Shown: piece after piece, positions 1-10,646 of the stretch
Layout of the letters: the number at the start of each line of letters is the position of its first letter
Numbering within the stretch: position 1 is the stretch's first letter
DNA from: Devosia sp. A8/3-2
Lineage (GTDB): Bacteria > Pseudomonadota > Alphaproteobacteria > Rhizobiales > Devosiaceae
Direction: 5' to 3'
Assembly (NCBI GenBank): GCA_025452255.1
Contig: CP104974.1
Coordinates: forward strand, 186,001-250,000
DNA: 64,000 nt
The notes under the pieces: generated by a model
The model's database searches: none
Told to the model about the DNA's origin: nothing
Seen by the model: only the letters and a program-made list of their open reading frames with translations
Translations under genes and position numbers: made by a program

Positions 1-477
1 GATGAAGGGCACAACAACAATTGCGATCAGGAATATCGAAGACGCCATTGTCGCGTGGCACACTCATGAAAAAGGTGGATGGGACGGCTCTGGGCCGCAG
101 GTTCTTGTTTCGCCTATGAATCAACTGCCGCGCAACTCCCAAATTTGTCGTGGCGGTTTTTCTTTTGTGTGGGTGCGCGGCAAAGCGCAAGCGTTGCGCC
201 ATTAAAATCAGGGCGAGATTGCGCTTACCTTGCAATGAACGGGCTGGCGGCGCATAATCAGGCACGTTTTCAGCCATCATTGGCGACCTGATGCTGCCGG
301 CATGCCGGTTGTTTGGCGATCCTTAAACTTGCAAACGTTCTAGACCCCGCAGTGCATATTGCCGCGGGGAACCTGCCGGGCATTCCGGCAGCTCATGGCA
401 AAGCGCCTTGGGCTGGCCGATCGTCACACAACAGCGCTGCGGGTTGCCGCACGGCACCCATTGGAGTCCAAGCCTAC
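1..477. other. No gene recognised
   Basis: I find no ORF with a recognisable protein or convincing start in this stretch. The short open frames have no ribosome binding site and a composition unlike the neighbouring genes. Small inverted repeats are present (for example TGCCGG/CCGGCA near 371-387), but none is followed by a clear T-run. It may hold the downstream flank of a gene lying outside the window. Confidence 0.4.
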
Positions 478-669
478 ATGCACAAATTCAAGATCGGTGA
501 GGTCCTCGACCTTCTGCCCAGCCATGGCAGCAGCTCGCGCCGGGCCGGCGAATGCAAGATCGTCGCCTTGTTGCCCTTCGAGGGGCACGTCGTTCAATAC
601 AAGGTGCAGGCCAAGACAGAGACCCATCTGCGCATCGTCAGCGAAAGCGATCTGCGGCCGACCCAATAG
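478..669 (+). CDS. Small conserved hypothetical protein (63 aa)
   Basis: A 63-residue basic protein starting MHKFKIGEVLDLLPS and ending SESDLRPTQ. Its layout (a short beta-strand start, a Ser/Arg stretch, then a QYKV...LRIV...DLRP ending) resembles small uncharacterised proteins common in Hyphomicrobiales, but I cannot name a family. An alternative upstream start at 313 adds a low-complexity extension without support; ATG 478 gives the conserved-looking unit. There is no operon partner: the next gene, motA, starts more than 300 bases later. Confidence 0.55.
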   Translation: MHKFKIGEVLDLLPSHGSSSRRAGECKIVALLPFEGHVVQYKVQAKTETHLRIVSESDLRPTQ

Positions 670-983
670 AGCTGCAATCCCGCCTGCAGAAAATGCAGAT
701 ATACGGGATATTAAGCCCAACCATCCAATAGTGGCCCTCGGGCCGGTTTAAGCGCGCCCATATTGAACTGGGCGGGCACGGCTTCATCGCGTTTTGCGAC
801 ATGTCAGGCCAGCCACGACGATTGCGCTGCGGGCGATTGCTAAAATTGCATGCGGGGATTTGGGGAAATGCAATTCATTTGACGGCTAGCTGACAAGCGC
901 GTTGCAGGGGCATCGGCCAAAATCCTGTCCACAATTGCGCGTCGCGACCCCTCGGTGAACGCTGAGAGTGAGTTTCTGATCGA
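670..983. other. Intergenic region upstream of motA
   Basis: No coding sequence is evident between the small ORF and motA. The 835-910 part is less GC-rich and is the likeliest place for the motAB promoter, but I see no clear -35/-10 pair and no sigma-54 or flagellar consensus I would defend. Confidence 0.35.
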
Positions 984-1848
984 ATGCGCCTCATTATTGG
1001 CATCGTCATCGTTATCGGCAGCGTGTTGGGTGGGTATGCAGCCATTGGCGGCCACATGGCTGTGCTGTTTCAGCCTTATGAATTCGTGATCATCCTGGGC
1101 GCGGCCATCGGCGCCTTCATCATCGGCAATACCGGACCGGTGCTGAAGCAGACGCTGGGCTCTGCTCGGCACCATGTTCAAGGGGCCGCGCTACAACAAG
1201 GCGGCTTATGTCGAACTGCTGGGCATGCAGTTCACCCTGTTCAAGCTGATCCGAGCCAAGGGCGTGCTGGCGATCGAGCAACACATCGAGAACCCGCGCG
1301 AATCCACGCTGTTCAACCGTTTCCCCACTTTTGCCGGCAACCACCACGCGGTGGAATTCGTTTGCGACTATATGCGCATGGTGACCCCGGGCACCAATAA
1401 TGTGCACGAAATGGAAGCGCTGATGGATGAGGAACTCGAGACCCATCATCAGGAGCGCCATCGTGTGGTGGGCGCCGTGCAGGCGCTGGCCGACGGCACG
1501 CCGGCTTTGGGCATTGTCGCCGCCGTGCTGGGCGTGATCCACACGATGGGCGCCATCAGTGAGCCACCCGAAGTGCTGGGCCATATGATCGGCGGCGCCC
1601 CGGTGGGCACGTTCTTCGGCGTGTTCGTAGCCTATGGTTTTTTTGCGCCCTTCGCCCAATCACTGCGCAATATCTATGAATCGGAAGACAAGTATTTCCT
1701 GTCGCTCAAGACGGGCCTTTTGGCCCATGTCGCCGGCAATCCGCCGGTCATGGCGATCGAATTTGCCCGCAAGATGCTGATGTCGGAAAACCGCCCGACC
1801 TTTGCCGAAGTGGATGCCGCGACGGCCGCCCTGCCGGCGGCGATCTAG
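984..1848 (+). CDS. motA: Flagellar motor stator protein MotA
   Basis: MotA forms, with MotB, the membrane stator that couples ion flow to flagellar rotation. The N-terminus (MRLIIGIVIVIGSVLGGY) is the family's first membrane helix. Further on are the cytoplasmic charged loop (RESTLFNRFP) and the later helices with GIVAAVLGVI and GTFFGVFVAYGFFAPF. Length after repair is about 287 residues, typical for the family. One frame break lies at 1163 (CTCTG where CTCG restores the frame, giving TLGSLGTMFKG). motB follows after 15 bases, so the two form an operon. Confidence 0.93.
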
Positions 1849-1863
1849 GCGGCGGGGACACAA

Positions 1864-2752
1864 ATGGCCGACTACAACAACCGCCCGATCATCATCAAGA
1901 AGGTCAAAAAGACCTCCCATGCGCACCATGGCGGGGCCCGGAAGATTGCCTATGCGGATTTTGTAACCGCGATGATGGCGTTTTTCCTGCTGCTCTGGCT
2001 GATCAGCATGACGACGCCTGAGCAAAAGCAGGGCTCGGCCGATTATTTCTGCGCCACCCAATATCAGCGCCAGCAATAGTGGCTCGGGCGGGGTGATGGG
2101 CGGCACGGCCATGGACAGCACCGGCGCGCAGATGTCGGGCAGTGTGTCGAGCCGAGCAAAAGCCGATGCGCCCGCGCCCCGAGACAGTGTCGAAAGCGGC
2201 GCAGCAAACGCTGCCAGCCAGAGCCGAGCGCAAGACGATATCAAGGCCACCCAGAGCCGGCCTTCCACAGCGCTGCCGCCAGCATCAGGCAGGCTCGGCA
2301 GGCCATGCCGGACATTACCGAGATTGCCGACAATTTGCTGGTCGAGGAAACGCCTGAGGGGCTCAATATCCAGATCGTCGATCAGGAAGGCCGCCCGATG
2401 TTTCCCGAAGGCTCGAAATTTCCGTTCGAGCTGACGCGCAAGGCCATCGCTGCGATCGCCCCGATCCTGCAGCAATTGCCCAACCAGATCACCATTTCCG
2501 GGCACACCGCGGCCGGCGGAGTGTTCAGCAATCCGCGCTATGGTCCATGGGACCTGTCGAGCGACCGCGCTAATGTGGTGCGCTCGATCCTGAGCGAATT
2601 TGGCCCGGCCGACGACCGTATCGAAGCCGTCACCGGCCGCTCTGACCTCGGACCCATTCTTCCCCAATGACCCCTATATGGCGGCCAATCAGCGGGTGAA
2701 GATCACCGTGCTGTACGATGCGCCGCCGGTGCCGCCGGATATGGCGTTTTAG
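1864..2752 (+). CDS. motB: Flagellar motor stator protein MotB
   Basis: MotB anchors the stator to peptidoglycan. Seen here: the MotB plug/helix start with the conserved ion-conducting aspartate (YADFVTAMMAFFLLLWLI), a Ser/Ala-rich linker (about residues 80-130), and an OmpA-like peptidoglycan-binding domain (ISGHTAAGG, WDLSSDRANVVR, NDPYMAANQRVKI). Breaks at 2050, 2220, 2253 and 2643 all vanish when TCTG is read as TCG, or CAGA as CGA; the result includes DYFAPPNISASNSG and GRSTSDPFFPNDPY. Its stop overlaps the stop of the convergent kinase gene. Confidence 0.92.
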
Positions 2753-4363
2753 GGACCGCTTTGGCGGATCGTTCGTCCGGCCTGCTGGAGCGCGGCGAAG
2801 GCGGTCAACCGCCGCTCGTGCCATGCCGCGAGGTGATCGTTAGGCCGATAGGTCTCGCCGATTTCGGACATGGCGTGCATGGCGGCGCTGATGTCGGCAT
2901 AGCGTCCCGCTGCCGCCGCGCCCGGGATGGCGGAGCCCAACAGCACCGGTTCTTCGGATCGCGTAGCAGCTATAGTGATACCAGTGGCGTCGGCCAATAT
3001 CTGGCGGACCAGTGGCGCTTTGGCCTGCGCCGCCGCTGATGACGATGGTGTCGATTGTGGTGCCCTGTTGGGCCATGGCGGCAAGGATCTGGCGGACGCC
3101 ATAGGCCAGACCGCAGATGCCGGCGAGGTAGAGGCCAACCGAGTTATCCATGCTGCGGTCCATGCCCGGGCCAGCGATCAGCGCCTTGGCTTCTGGGTCG
3201 GCGAAGGGCGAGCGATTGCCCAGAAATTCGGGTACGACGTGGATGTCGCCAATCAGCGCGGGCGCGGATGCGGCGCCGCCCCGGCGTTGGGCCTCTTCGG
3301 CCAGCCACGCCACGAGCGACAGGCCTTCGGATGCCGCGATCCGGCTGGCTTCGGGCGCGGCTGGATGGAATTGCACCAATTGCTCGATGGCGGCGCCGGC
3401 GGCTGATTGGCCGCCTTCGTTGAGCCACAGGCCCGGCACCATGGCCGAATAATAAGGCCCCCAGACGCCGGGGACGAAACTGGGTTGGGCTGTTGTGGCC
3501 ATGGTGCAGGCCGAGGTGCCGAACACATAGGCCATGCGCGATTGTACGTCGCCGGCCCCGCCCCGCGCGCCCACCGTGCCGATGCCGCCGGCATGGGCGT
3601 CGATTAAGCCGGCGCCCACGGCAATGCCTGTGGGGAGGCTCATGGATGCGGCGGCCGCAGGTGACAGCCCCTGCCCCAAAGCCGTGCCGCCCGGCACGAC
3701 TTCAGTGCCAATGTGGGCAAAGCCTTCGCGGGCGAGGCTGCCGAGGCCAATGGTTTCGAAATAGTCGGCGTCCCAGCGGCCTTCATGGCCCAGATAGGTC
3801 CATTTGCAGGTGAGCGTACAGATCGAGCGGGTTAGGCTCCCCGTGGCGCGCCGAGTCAGATAATCGGCCAGATCGAAGAATTGCCGGGCCGCAGCAAAAG
3901 TCTGCGGCATGTGCTCGGCCAGCCAGAGCAGCTTTGGGGTTTCCATTTCGGGCGAGACGGTGCCGCCGACATAGTCGAGCACTTTGTGGCGCGTAGCATT
4001 GATACGTTCTGGCCCGGTCGAGAGCACGGTGATCCATCCAGACGATGATATTGCGATTGGGATCGCCGGACGCGCCGACGGGTAGTGGCTTGCCGCCTTC
4101 ACCCGTGACAACGAGCGAACAGGTGGCGTCGAAGCCGATGCCATGGATGGTTGCCGGATCAATACTGCCAGTTCAACCGCCTCACTGACGCTGGCGCAGA
4201 CGGCTTGCCAGATATTCTCGCTCGATTGCTCGGCAATGTCGCCGGCTTCCAGATAGAGCGCGATATTGCGCTTGGCCGAGGCCAGCATCGTGCCGGTTGC
4301 GTCGAACACGCCGGCCCGGGCGCTGCCAGTGCCGACATCGACGCCGATAAAGTGCTCGGCCAT
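2749..4363 (-). CDS. FGGY-family D-ribulokinase
   Basis: Phosphorylates D-ribulose, the product of ribitol oxidation, feeding the pentose phosphate pathway. The N-terminal phosphate loop is [15 protein letters not shown]; family landmarks [48 protein letters not shown] and [10 protein letters not shown] follow, with the C-terminal ISGG motif. Length after repair is about 537 residues, as expected. Breaks lie near 3027, at 4010 (TTCTG for TTCG) and near 4165 (ACCTG read as ACTG); the last two compensate each other, leaving a scrambled segment of about 50 residues. The gene starts 4 bases after the dehydrogenase stop, so the two are co-transcribed. Confidence 0.88.
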
Positions 4364-4367
4364 GGTT

Positions 4368-5097
4368 TTAGAGATCCGTGCTGTGGGGCAGAATGACGAG
4401 GTCGCGAATGGTCACGTTGCGCGGCCGCGTGAGCATGAACATGACGGCGGCGGCAATCTCGGTCGGTCTCGATCAGCCCGCCGGCTGCAAGGGTTTCCTC
4501 GAGCTTTTCCTTGGGCCAATCGCTGAGCAAGGCCGTTACCACCGGCCCCGGCTGCACTGCGCCGACGCGAATGCCATGCTTGAACACTGGCGCCGCACAG
4601 TATGCACAAAGGCCTGCACGGCATGTTTGGAGGCGGTGTAGATCGGCTCCCATACGACCGGCACCATGCCGGCAATGGAGCTGGTGACGATGATATCGCC
4701 CGTCTTACGCTCGACCATATGCGGCAGCACGGCATGGACGGTTCGGAACACGGCATTGATATTGAGGTTGAGCATGCGGTCCCGGGCGTCGGGATCGCCA
4801 TCGACCACTTCTGCCGCCGATATAGGAGCCGGCATTGGCGTGGAAAATGTCGAGCTTGCCGGCCTTTTCTAGGATAGCGGGCATCATGCCGGCGACGCTG
4901 GCCGGATCGGTCAGGTTGACCACGAGCGGGACCGCCCGGGGCCCAAGCTCGGCGCAGATCTCGCGCAGCCGATCTTCGGCACGGTCGACGAAGAAGACCC
5001 GGGCGCCTGATCCCACCGTGGCCTTGGCGCATTCCAGCCCAATCCCCGAGGCAGCGCCGGTGATCGTGGCGACTTTTCCTGACAAATCTCGGTCCAT
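4368..5097 (-). CDS. SDR oxidoreductase, probable ribitol 2-dehydrogenase
   Basis: Short-chain dehydrogenase expected to oxidise ribitol to D-ribulose with NAD+. Seen: nucleotide-binding TGAASGIG (residues about 11-18), [10 protein letters not shown], catalytic region TSSIAG and YTASK, and the C-terminal [15 protein letters not shown] that I associate with rhizobial ribitol dehydrogenases. Breaks are at 4812 (TTCTG for TTCG), near 4587 (ACCTGG read as ACTGG) and near 4461 (an extra base beside CGAG). It lies between the ABC transporter and the ribulokinase, which supports the substrate assignment. Another pentitol is possible. Confidence 0.82.
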
Positions 5098-5136
5098 TTT
5101 AGTGTCTTTCAGTTTTGGGAGGGAAGCCATGGCCGC

Positions 5137-6380
5137 TCAGGCGCGGCCATGGGAGGCGCGCGAACGGCGGGCCGTGGAGTCGACGATTACCGCGATGGCG
5201 AGGACGCCGCCGGTGATCATGTAGCGTAGCGAGGAGCTCAGATCGAGCAAGGTCAGCCCGCTGGCGATAGACTGGATGACGATGACACCCAGCAGGGCCG
5301 AATAGGCACTGCCCCGACCGCCAAAGAGGCTGGTGCCACCGATCACTGCTGCGGCAATGGCGTTGAGATTGACGTCGCCGGTGCCCGCCTGTTGGCTGGC
5401 GGAGGCGAGCCGGGAAGCGGCCAGAATGCCGCCCGGGGAGGCGAACATGGCGCAGAAGACGAAGGCGCTGGTATAGATCGCCCTGACATTGATGCCAGCG
5501 CGGCGGGCGGCTTCACGATTGCCGCCAACGGCGGTCATGGAGCGGCCCCATTGCGTGCGGGTCAGCGCATAATTCATGCCCACGACCAGCACGACGAACA
5601 GGCCGAACATCCATGGCACGCCACGGGCTCGGTTGAGATAGGCCACGGCCAGTTCCAGCCCGATCGTGACCACGGCGGCGCGCAGGATGACGCCGGTGAG
5701 CGAGTGGGCGGAGAGCCCGGCCGTCCGGCGCCGCGCTGCCGTGCGATAGCCGGTGATCAGCATGGCGAGGCCGGGTAAAGCCGCCAAGGCATGGGAGGCC
5801 CGTGCCGGCATGGTCAGCAATTGGCCGAAATTCACCAGCGGGGAGCCATAGGGCAGATTGATCGAGCCAGTGCCGCCCAGCAGGTAAAGCTGCAGCCCGA
5901 GCACGGCCAAAAGACCGGCCAAAGTGGCGACGAAACTGGGCATGCCGAAGCGGTTGTAGAGCTGGGCATAGAGCAGGCCAATCAGCCCACCGACGACGAT
6001 GGCGGCGAGAATGGCGAGGGCCACGGGCCAGCCTTGATTGACCCACAGCACACCGAGCAGCGCCGAGGAAAAACCGCTGACCGAGCCGATGGAGAGGTCG
6101 ATCTCGCCCACCATCAGCATCAGCACCACGCCCAGCGGATGACGCCGACAGTGGAAGAATCGAATAGCAGATTGACCGGGTTCGCGCTCGACAGGAAGAC
6201 CGGATTGAGGGCGGTGAAGACCGTCCAGATGACGATGAGGCCGACCACCACCGGAAGCGCGCCGAGATCGCCGCTGCGCACCCGGTCCCAAAAGGCGCGG
6301 ATGGCGCCGCTGGCGCCTTCATCATGTCTGACCCGGATGTCGGCGCGGTCGAGCGGGGTCGGGTTTTCTGTGCCGGTCAT
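5137..6380 (-). CDS. Sugar ABC transporter permease (BPD_transp_2 type)
   Basis: Membrane subunit of a pentose/polyol importer. After a cytoplasmic N-terminus come about ten hydrophobic segments; the family signature MVGEIDLSIGSVSGFSS and the late loop TSLFGGRGSAYSALLGV are clear. Length after repair is about 414 residues, at the long end for the xylose/ribose class. One break near 6137 (expected GVIALGVVL). The start overlaps the stop of the upstream ATPase gene by the ATGA arrangement, indicating translational coupling. Confidence 0.85.
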
Positions 6381-7166
6381 GGCCGTGCCTCCTCGTTAGT
6401 CCGTCGGCCCGCGCGGCGGGACACGGAATTGTCTGAGGCGCCGGTGATGGCGCCCACGAGGTCCGCATTGGAGGCATCGGGATAGAAGACGCCGCTATTG
6501 CAGGCCCAGCCGCAGCACGACGATGCGGTCGGCGACGGCGCGCACGTCTTCCATGTTATGGCTGATCATCACGACGCCCGTGCCCCGGTCGCGCACGCGT
6601 TCGATGAGGTTGAGCACTTCGGCGGTCTGCGCCACGCCCAGAGCGGCGGTGGGTTCGTCGAGCAGGATGAGTTTGGGATCGAGCAGCAGGGAACGGGCGA
6701 TGGCGACGGTCTGGCGCTGGCCGCCCGAGAGGGAAGCCACGGCCTCGCGAACGCTGGGGATGCGCGCGGAGAGTTCGTTGAGCAGCTTCCAGGCGCGGAT
6801 TTCCATGGCGACTTCGTCGAGCTGGAGCGGATTGATCTCCTTGCCGAGGAAGATATTGGCGACCACGTCGAGATTTTCACAAAGCGCCAAATCTCGGAAC
6901 ACGGTGGCGATGCCCAGTGACAAGGCCGCGGCGGGATTGGGCAGACTCACCTCTTTGCCGCCGAAACTGATGGTGCCGGAGCTGGGCGCGTGCACGCCGG
7001 AGAGGATTTTGACCGGGGTGGATTTGCCCGCGCCATTGTCACCCACCGTGGCCACGACTTCGCCGGCATGCACATCAAGGTCGATATCGGTGAGGGCGGA
7101 AACGGCGCCGAAATTCTTGGAAATGCCGCGCAGGCTGAGTACGGGCGGCTGGGAAATATCTGTCAT
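6377..7166 (-). CDS. Sugar ABC transporter ATP-binding protein (single domain)
   Basis: ATPase of the same importer. Walker A GDNGAGKST (about residues 38-46), signature LSGGQRQTVAIAR, Walker B LILLDEPTAAL and H-loop MISHNMED are present. It carries one ABC domain of about 260 residues, unlike the two-domain RbsA/XylG proteins, and resembles the single-domain FrcA class. The residue after GKST is proline where leucine is usual, which may be a base error. A break at 6502 (CCTGC where CCGC restores frame) extends the protein past an apparent early stop, to a TGA overlapping the permease start. Confidence 0.85.
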
Positions 7167-7234
7167 GGCTGGGCCTCGATGGGTCGCCGATAGCATGTCC
7201 GTCCGGCCCCCGGGATGGGGGCCGGACGGGGTGA

Positions 7235-8301
7235 TTACTGGATGATCCCGAGGGCCTTGCAACCCTCGACATAGCGATCGACGCAGAGCAGGTCGGCCGA
7301 GACGATATTCTTGTCGATGATCTCGGCCTTGAGGTTCTCGGCGGTGACCACGGCCGGGGTGAAGAGCTGGGAGGGCGTGTCGTAAAGGCTCATTTCGGCC
7401 TTGGGTGTTTCACCCTTGAGCAGTTGCACCACGATATTGGCGGCGGCGGCGGCGACGATCTCGCTGGGCTTGGAGATGGTATTGTATTGATCGCCCGCGA
7501 TAATCAGCTGCAGCGCGGCGATGGTAGCGTCATTGCCGGTGACCGGGGGACGGGATCGACACCGGCTGCCTTGAAGGCAGCAATGGCGCCGCCGCCGGTG
7601 CCGTCATTGGCCGCGACGACGCCCACGATCTGGGCGCCGAAGCGGGTGATCTGGCCGCTGGCCCATTGCTGGGCCTTGGGCGGAGCCCAGTCCGGGGTGT
7701 CGAATTCGGCCGGGGTTTTGTAGCCGCTTTCGGCCGAGGCCGGCATGGATGCCGTCCTTGATCAGGCCGGCGGCGGCGTCGGTTGGGGAGCCGTTTATCT
7801 GCAGGATACCGCCGGTTTCGGTTGACACATTGTTAGCTTTGAGATGCGCAACCAGCGATTCAGCGATCGCTTTGCCGATGCCTTCGTTGTTGAACGAGAC
7901 ATAGAAGTCGGCCTTGGCATCGGGGATGGGGCGATCATAGGCGACGACCTTGACGCCCCGGCTTTGCGCCAGCGAGACGAGCGAGGCGGCGGCGGCGGAA
8001 TCGACGGGGTCGAGCACGATGACCTTGGCGCCCCGGGTGATCACCGAATTGAATTGCTGCTGCTGTTTGGTCGCGTCAGCATCGGCGTTTTGATAGATGA
8101 CCTTGCAGGTCTCGCAGAGCTTTTTCATCTCGGCGATGAAGCCGGGGGAGTCATGCTCCTCATAGCGTCGAGGCCCGGTCGGGCATCAGGAAGGCGACGG
8201 TGGAATTGGCGATATCGGCGGTCTGGGCGAAAGCCGCTGTGCTGCCGAGCAGAAACAGGGCGGATGCGGCTGCGCTGCGTTTCCATGGAAATGTGGTCAT
8301 G
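7235..8301 (-). CDS. Sugar ABC transporter substrate-binding protein
   Basis: Periplasmic receptor of the importer, Peripla_BP_4 fold. A signal peptide ends near residue 25 (SALFLLGSTAAFAQ). The mature part contains NADADATKQQQQFNSVI, VIVLDPVDSAAAASLV, VVAYDRPI and VVAANDGTGGGAI, typical of xylose/ribose-type binding proteins. Breaks are near 8168, 7742 and 7552. It is the first gene of the transport operon read from the right; an AraC regulator lies upstream on the same strand. Confidence 0.87.
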
Positions 8302-8430
8302 TGGTTTCCTCCGATTGCAGCCTTTGGCTGCGGATTTTTGAGACAAGCGTTTACTATCGTGGGCGCTCAAAGCGCGCCCGCGTCTGGTCGTTCGGCAATA
8401 TCCTCGTTCCTCCCCCGGCTCCTTTGACGA

Positions 8431-9314
8431 TCAGGCGGCTTCGGCCGCTCTTGCATTGGCCACCAGCAATGTTCTGAAGCGGGAGGGCGGCATGCCCTTT
8501 GCGTCAGGAACTGGCGGTTGAAATTGGAGAGATTGTTGAAGCCCACCGCGTAGCAGATCTCGATGATGGGCATGGCCTCGTCGCTCATCAGGAGCTGGCA
8601 GGCGAGGTTAATGCGCAGCCGATTGACATATTGCACCAGCGCCATGCCGGTATGGCGGCGGAAGCTGCGCGAGAAGGCGCTGGCGCTTTGCCCGGCAATC
8701 GCGGCCAGATCGCTTTCGTTGAATGGCTCGGTGAGGTGCCCGCCGATATGGGCGAGAACCTTGTTGATGCCCGCCGACATATAGCCGGAGGGGTCGGGCA
8801 GGTAGCGTGAGCTGGCCAGCGTGCTGATATCGCTGGCCCGACTCAGCGCGCCCATGACGCCGATGAACAATTCGATGCGCCGTACGCCCTGCGCCTCGAT
8901 CAGCTCCTCGAGAGCCGGGGCGATTTCGGCGGCGGTTTGCGGGGAGAACAATGCCCCATGCCGGCTGCGCTCGAGCACGCGCTCGAAGGCGCCCAGTTCA
9001 GGCAGCACCTTGATCGTATTGCCGATGAAATCTTCGGAAAACTGCACGATGCGGCAGCGCAGCGGGACGCTCGTGCCATCGGGCAATTCGCTGACCCAAT
9101 TGTGCGGCAGGTTGGGGCCGGTCAGCACCAGATTGCCGGGCTCGAATTCGCCGATGAAGTCGCCCACGAAATAGCGGCCGCGCGTGGCGACGACGTGGTG
9201 CAGCTCATATTCGGGATGAAAGTGCCAGCGCACAGTGTGAAACGGATAGCCGTGCGACCGGGCCTTGAAGGACTCGCCACGCCGGATCTGAACGACTTCG
9301 AGATCAGGTTCCAT
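8431..9314 (-). CDS. AraC-family transcriptional regulator
   Basis: N-terminal cupin sensor (RWHFHPEYELHHV, residues about 25-37) followed by two C-terminal helix-turn-helix units (FNESDLAAIAGQSASAFSRSFRRHTG and MPIIEICYAVGFNNLSNFNRQF). About 295 residues, standard for the family. Start chosen at ATG 9314 (MEPDLEVVQ); the open frame upstream is not family-like. One break near 8500 (an A-run one base short) restores the ending PSRFRTLLVANAR. It probably controls the pentitol operon downstream on the same strand. Confidence 0.85.
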
Positions 9315-9518
9315 CCGTCTCTCCCCTGACGCGCCGATAGAGGCAGCGCCGCTTACAGGCCGGTTTGCCCGGTTCTCTGCATAGGGGGAGCTTAGGCCCA
9401 CTTTGTCGCCCCCGCCACCACAGGGCAGGCGTTAGACTGATACTTTTTGACCTTTAGGGCTGCGTAACTGCCCCATGATGACGAGTTGGCCCGCATTTGG
9501 GCGGCTCTGGCGAGCCTC

Positions 9519-9548
9519 TTGACAGTGCAAAATCAAAACTGCTAATGC
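9519..9548 (+). promoter_or_regulatory. Probable sigma-70 promoter for the LacI cluster
   Basis: TTGACA at 9519-9524, an 18-base spacer, then TAATGC at 9543-9548. It sits about 50 bases upstream of the lacI-type gene and overlaps the putative operator half-site at 9541. Confidence 0.5.
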
Positions 9549-9576
9549 GTAACACTAACAGCTAATACGAATTAGC
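9541..9576. promoter_or_regulatory. Putative LacI-family operator region
   Basis: A perfect palindrome with 6-base arms GCTAAT/ATTAGC around ACGA lies at 9561-9576, and a second GCTAAT begins at 9541. Nearly the same sequence (GCTAATACGCATAA) recurs at 12258 ahead of the binding-protein gene. Position over the promoter and immediately upstream of the LacI gene suggests autoregulation. Confidence 0.5.
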
Positions 9577-9594
9577 GAATAAGTGGAGGCAGAC

Positions 9595-10645
9595 TTGTCG
9601 GCATCGTGGCGGTTGACCCAGAGAGATATCGCCCAATTGGCCGGCGTCAGCCGAGCGACGGTGTCGCTCGTGCTCAACGAAGCCAAGTCTGCCGAAGGCC
9701 GCATTCCGCCTGAAACGCGCGAACGCGTGCTCAAGGCCATCCGCGATACCGGCTATGTCGCCGATCCGATCGCACGCAGCATGGTCAAGGGCGCCAATCG
9801 CATTCTGGGCGTCTTCACCTATCAGCCCGCTTTCCCGATCGCGCAGGCCGACTTCTACACCCCTTTCCTGATGGGCATTGAGGAAGCCGCCGAAACGCTG
9901 GGCTATGACCTGCTGCTGATGACCGCCTCGGCGCGGGACGACAAGGGCCGCAAGCGCATTTTTGGCGAGACCGGACTGGCTGCGCCCGGCCGATGGTTGC
10001 CTGATCTCGGGTAGCCAGTTTGACCGCGATGAATTGGCCCAACTGGTGGCCGGCGATTATCCCTATGTCGCCGTGGGCCGCCGCGATGATGCCGGCGGGC
10101 CGGTGCGTTATGTGGGCGCCGACTATATCACCGCAACGACGACGCTGGTCGACCGTGCACTGGCCAAGGGGCATCGCAACTTTGCTTTTATCGGCACGAC
10201 GGGGCCGGCTGAATCCATCGCCGACCGTTGGCGGGGCTTTCAAAGCGCCTCAAGGGCAAGGGCGAGCTGGTGCATGTCGATGACGTCGAGAATGGCGACC
10301 CCGCCTCGGCAAGTGGCCGAGGTTCGTGCCAGCGGCGCCAGCGTCGTGTTCTTTGCCGAAGTGCTGGAGGCGGTAGCCTTCGACAATCTGGCGCGGGCGC
10401 AGGGGATCAGCGTGCCGGGCGATCTATCGATTGTGGTGCTGGGCAGCGGCACACGTACCCATACGCTGCGGCTGCACCGCGCCTTCACTTGCTACGCCAT
10501 CCCCTGCGAAGAAATGGGCAAGCGGGCCGCCGCCATGCTGGTGGAAACTCTGGCTGACCCGAGTCTGGTGCAGCAGGAGATGCTGCAATGCGAAATCGTG
10601 GCGGGCGAAACGCCTGCTCCCCCAATCCAACGAAAGACAGTTTGA
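9595..10645 (+). CDS. LacI-family transcriptional regulator
   Basis: DNA-binding head [21 protein letters not shown] (residues about 7-27) with the hinge [14 protein letters not shown], followed by a periplasmic-binding-like effector domain ([43 protein letters not shown]). I place the start at TTG 9595 because GGAGG lies 6 bases upstream (9584-9588); a GTG at 9583 is the alternative. Breaks are near 9960, 10250 and 10315. The oxidoreductase gene follows after one base, so regulator and enzyme share a transcript. Confidence 0.85.
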
Positions 10646-10646
10646 A

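Noticed and set aside
984..2752. Programmed frameshifting in motAB, and likewise in other genes
   Set aside because: There are no slippery heptamers with downstream structures, the breaks occur in dozens of unrelated genes, and the same base insertion occurs in a tRNA gene.
2749..2752. Overlap of motB and ribulokinase stop codons as a sign of mis-annotation
   Set aside because: Both protein ends are family-typical; converging stops sharing four bases are simply compact packing.
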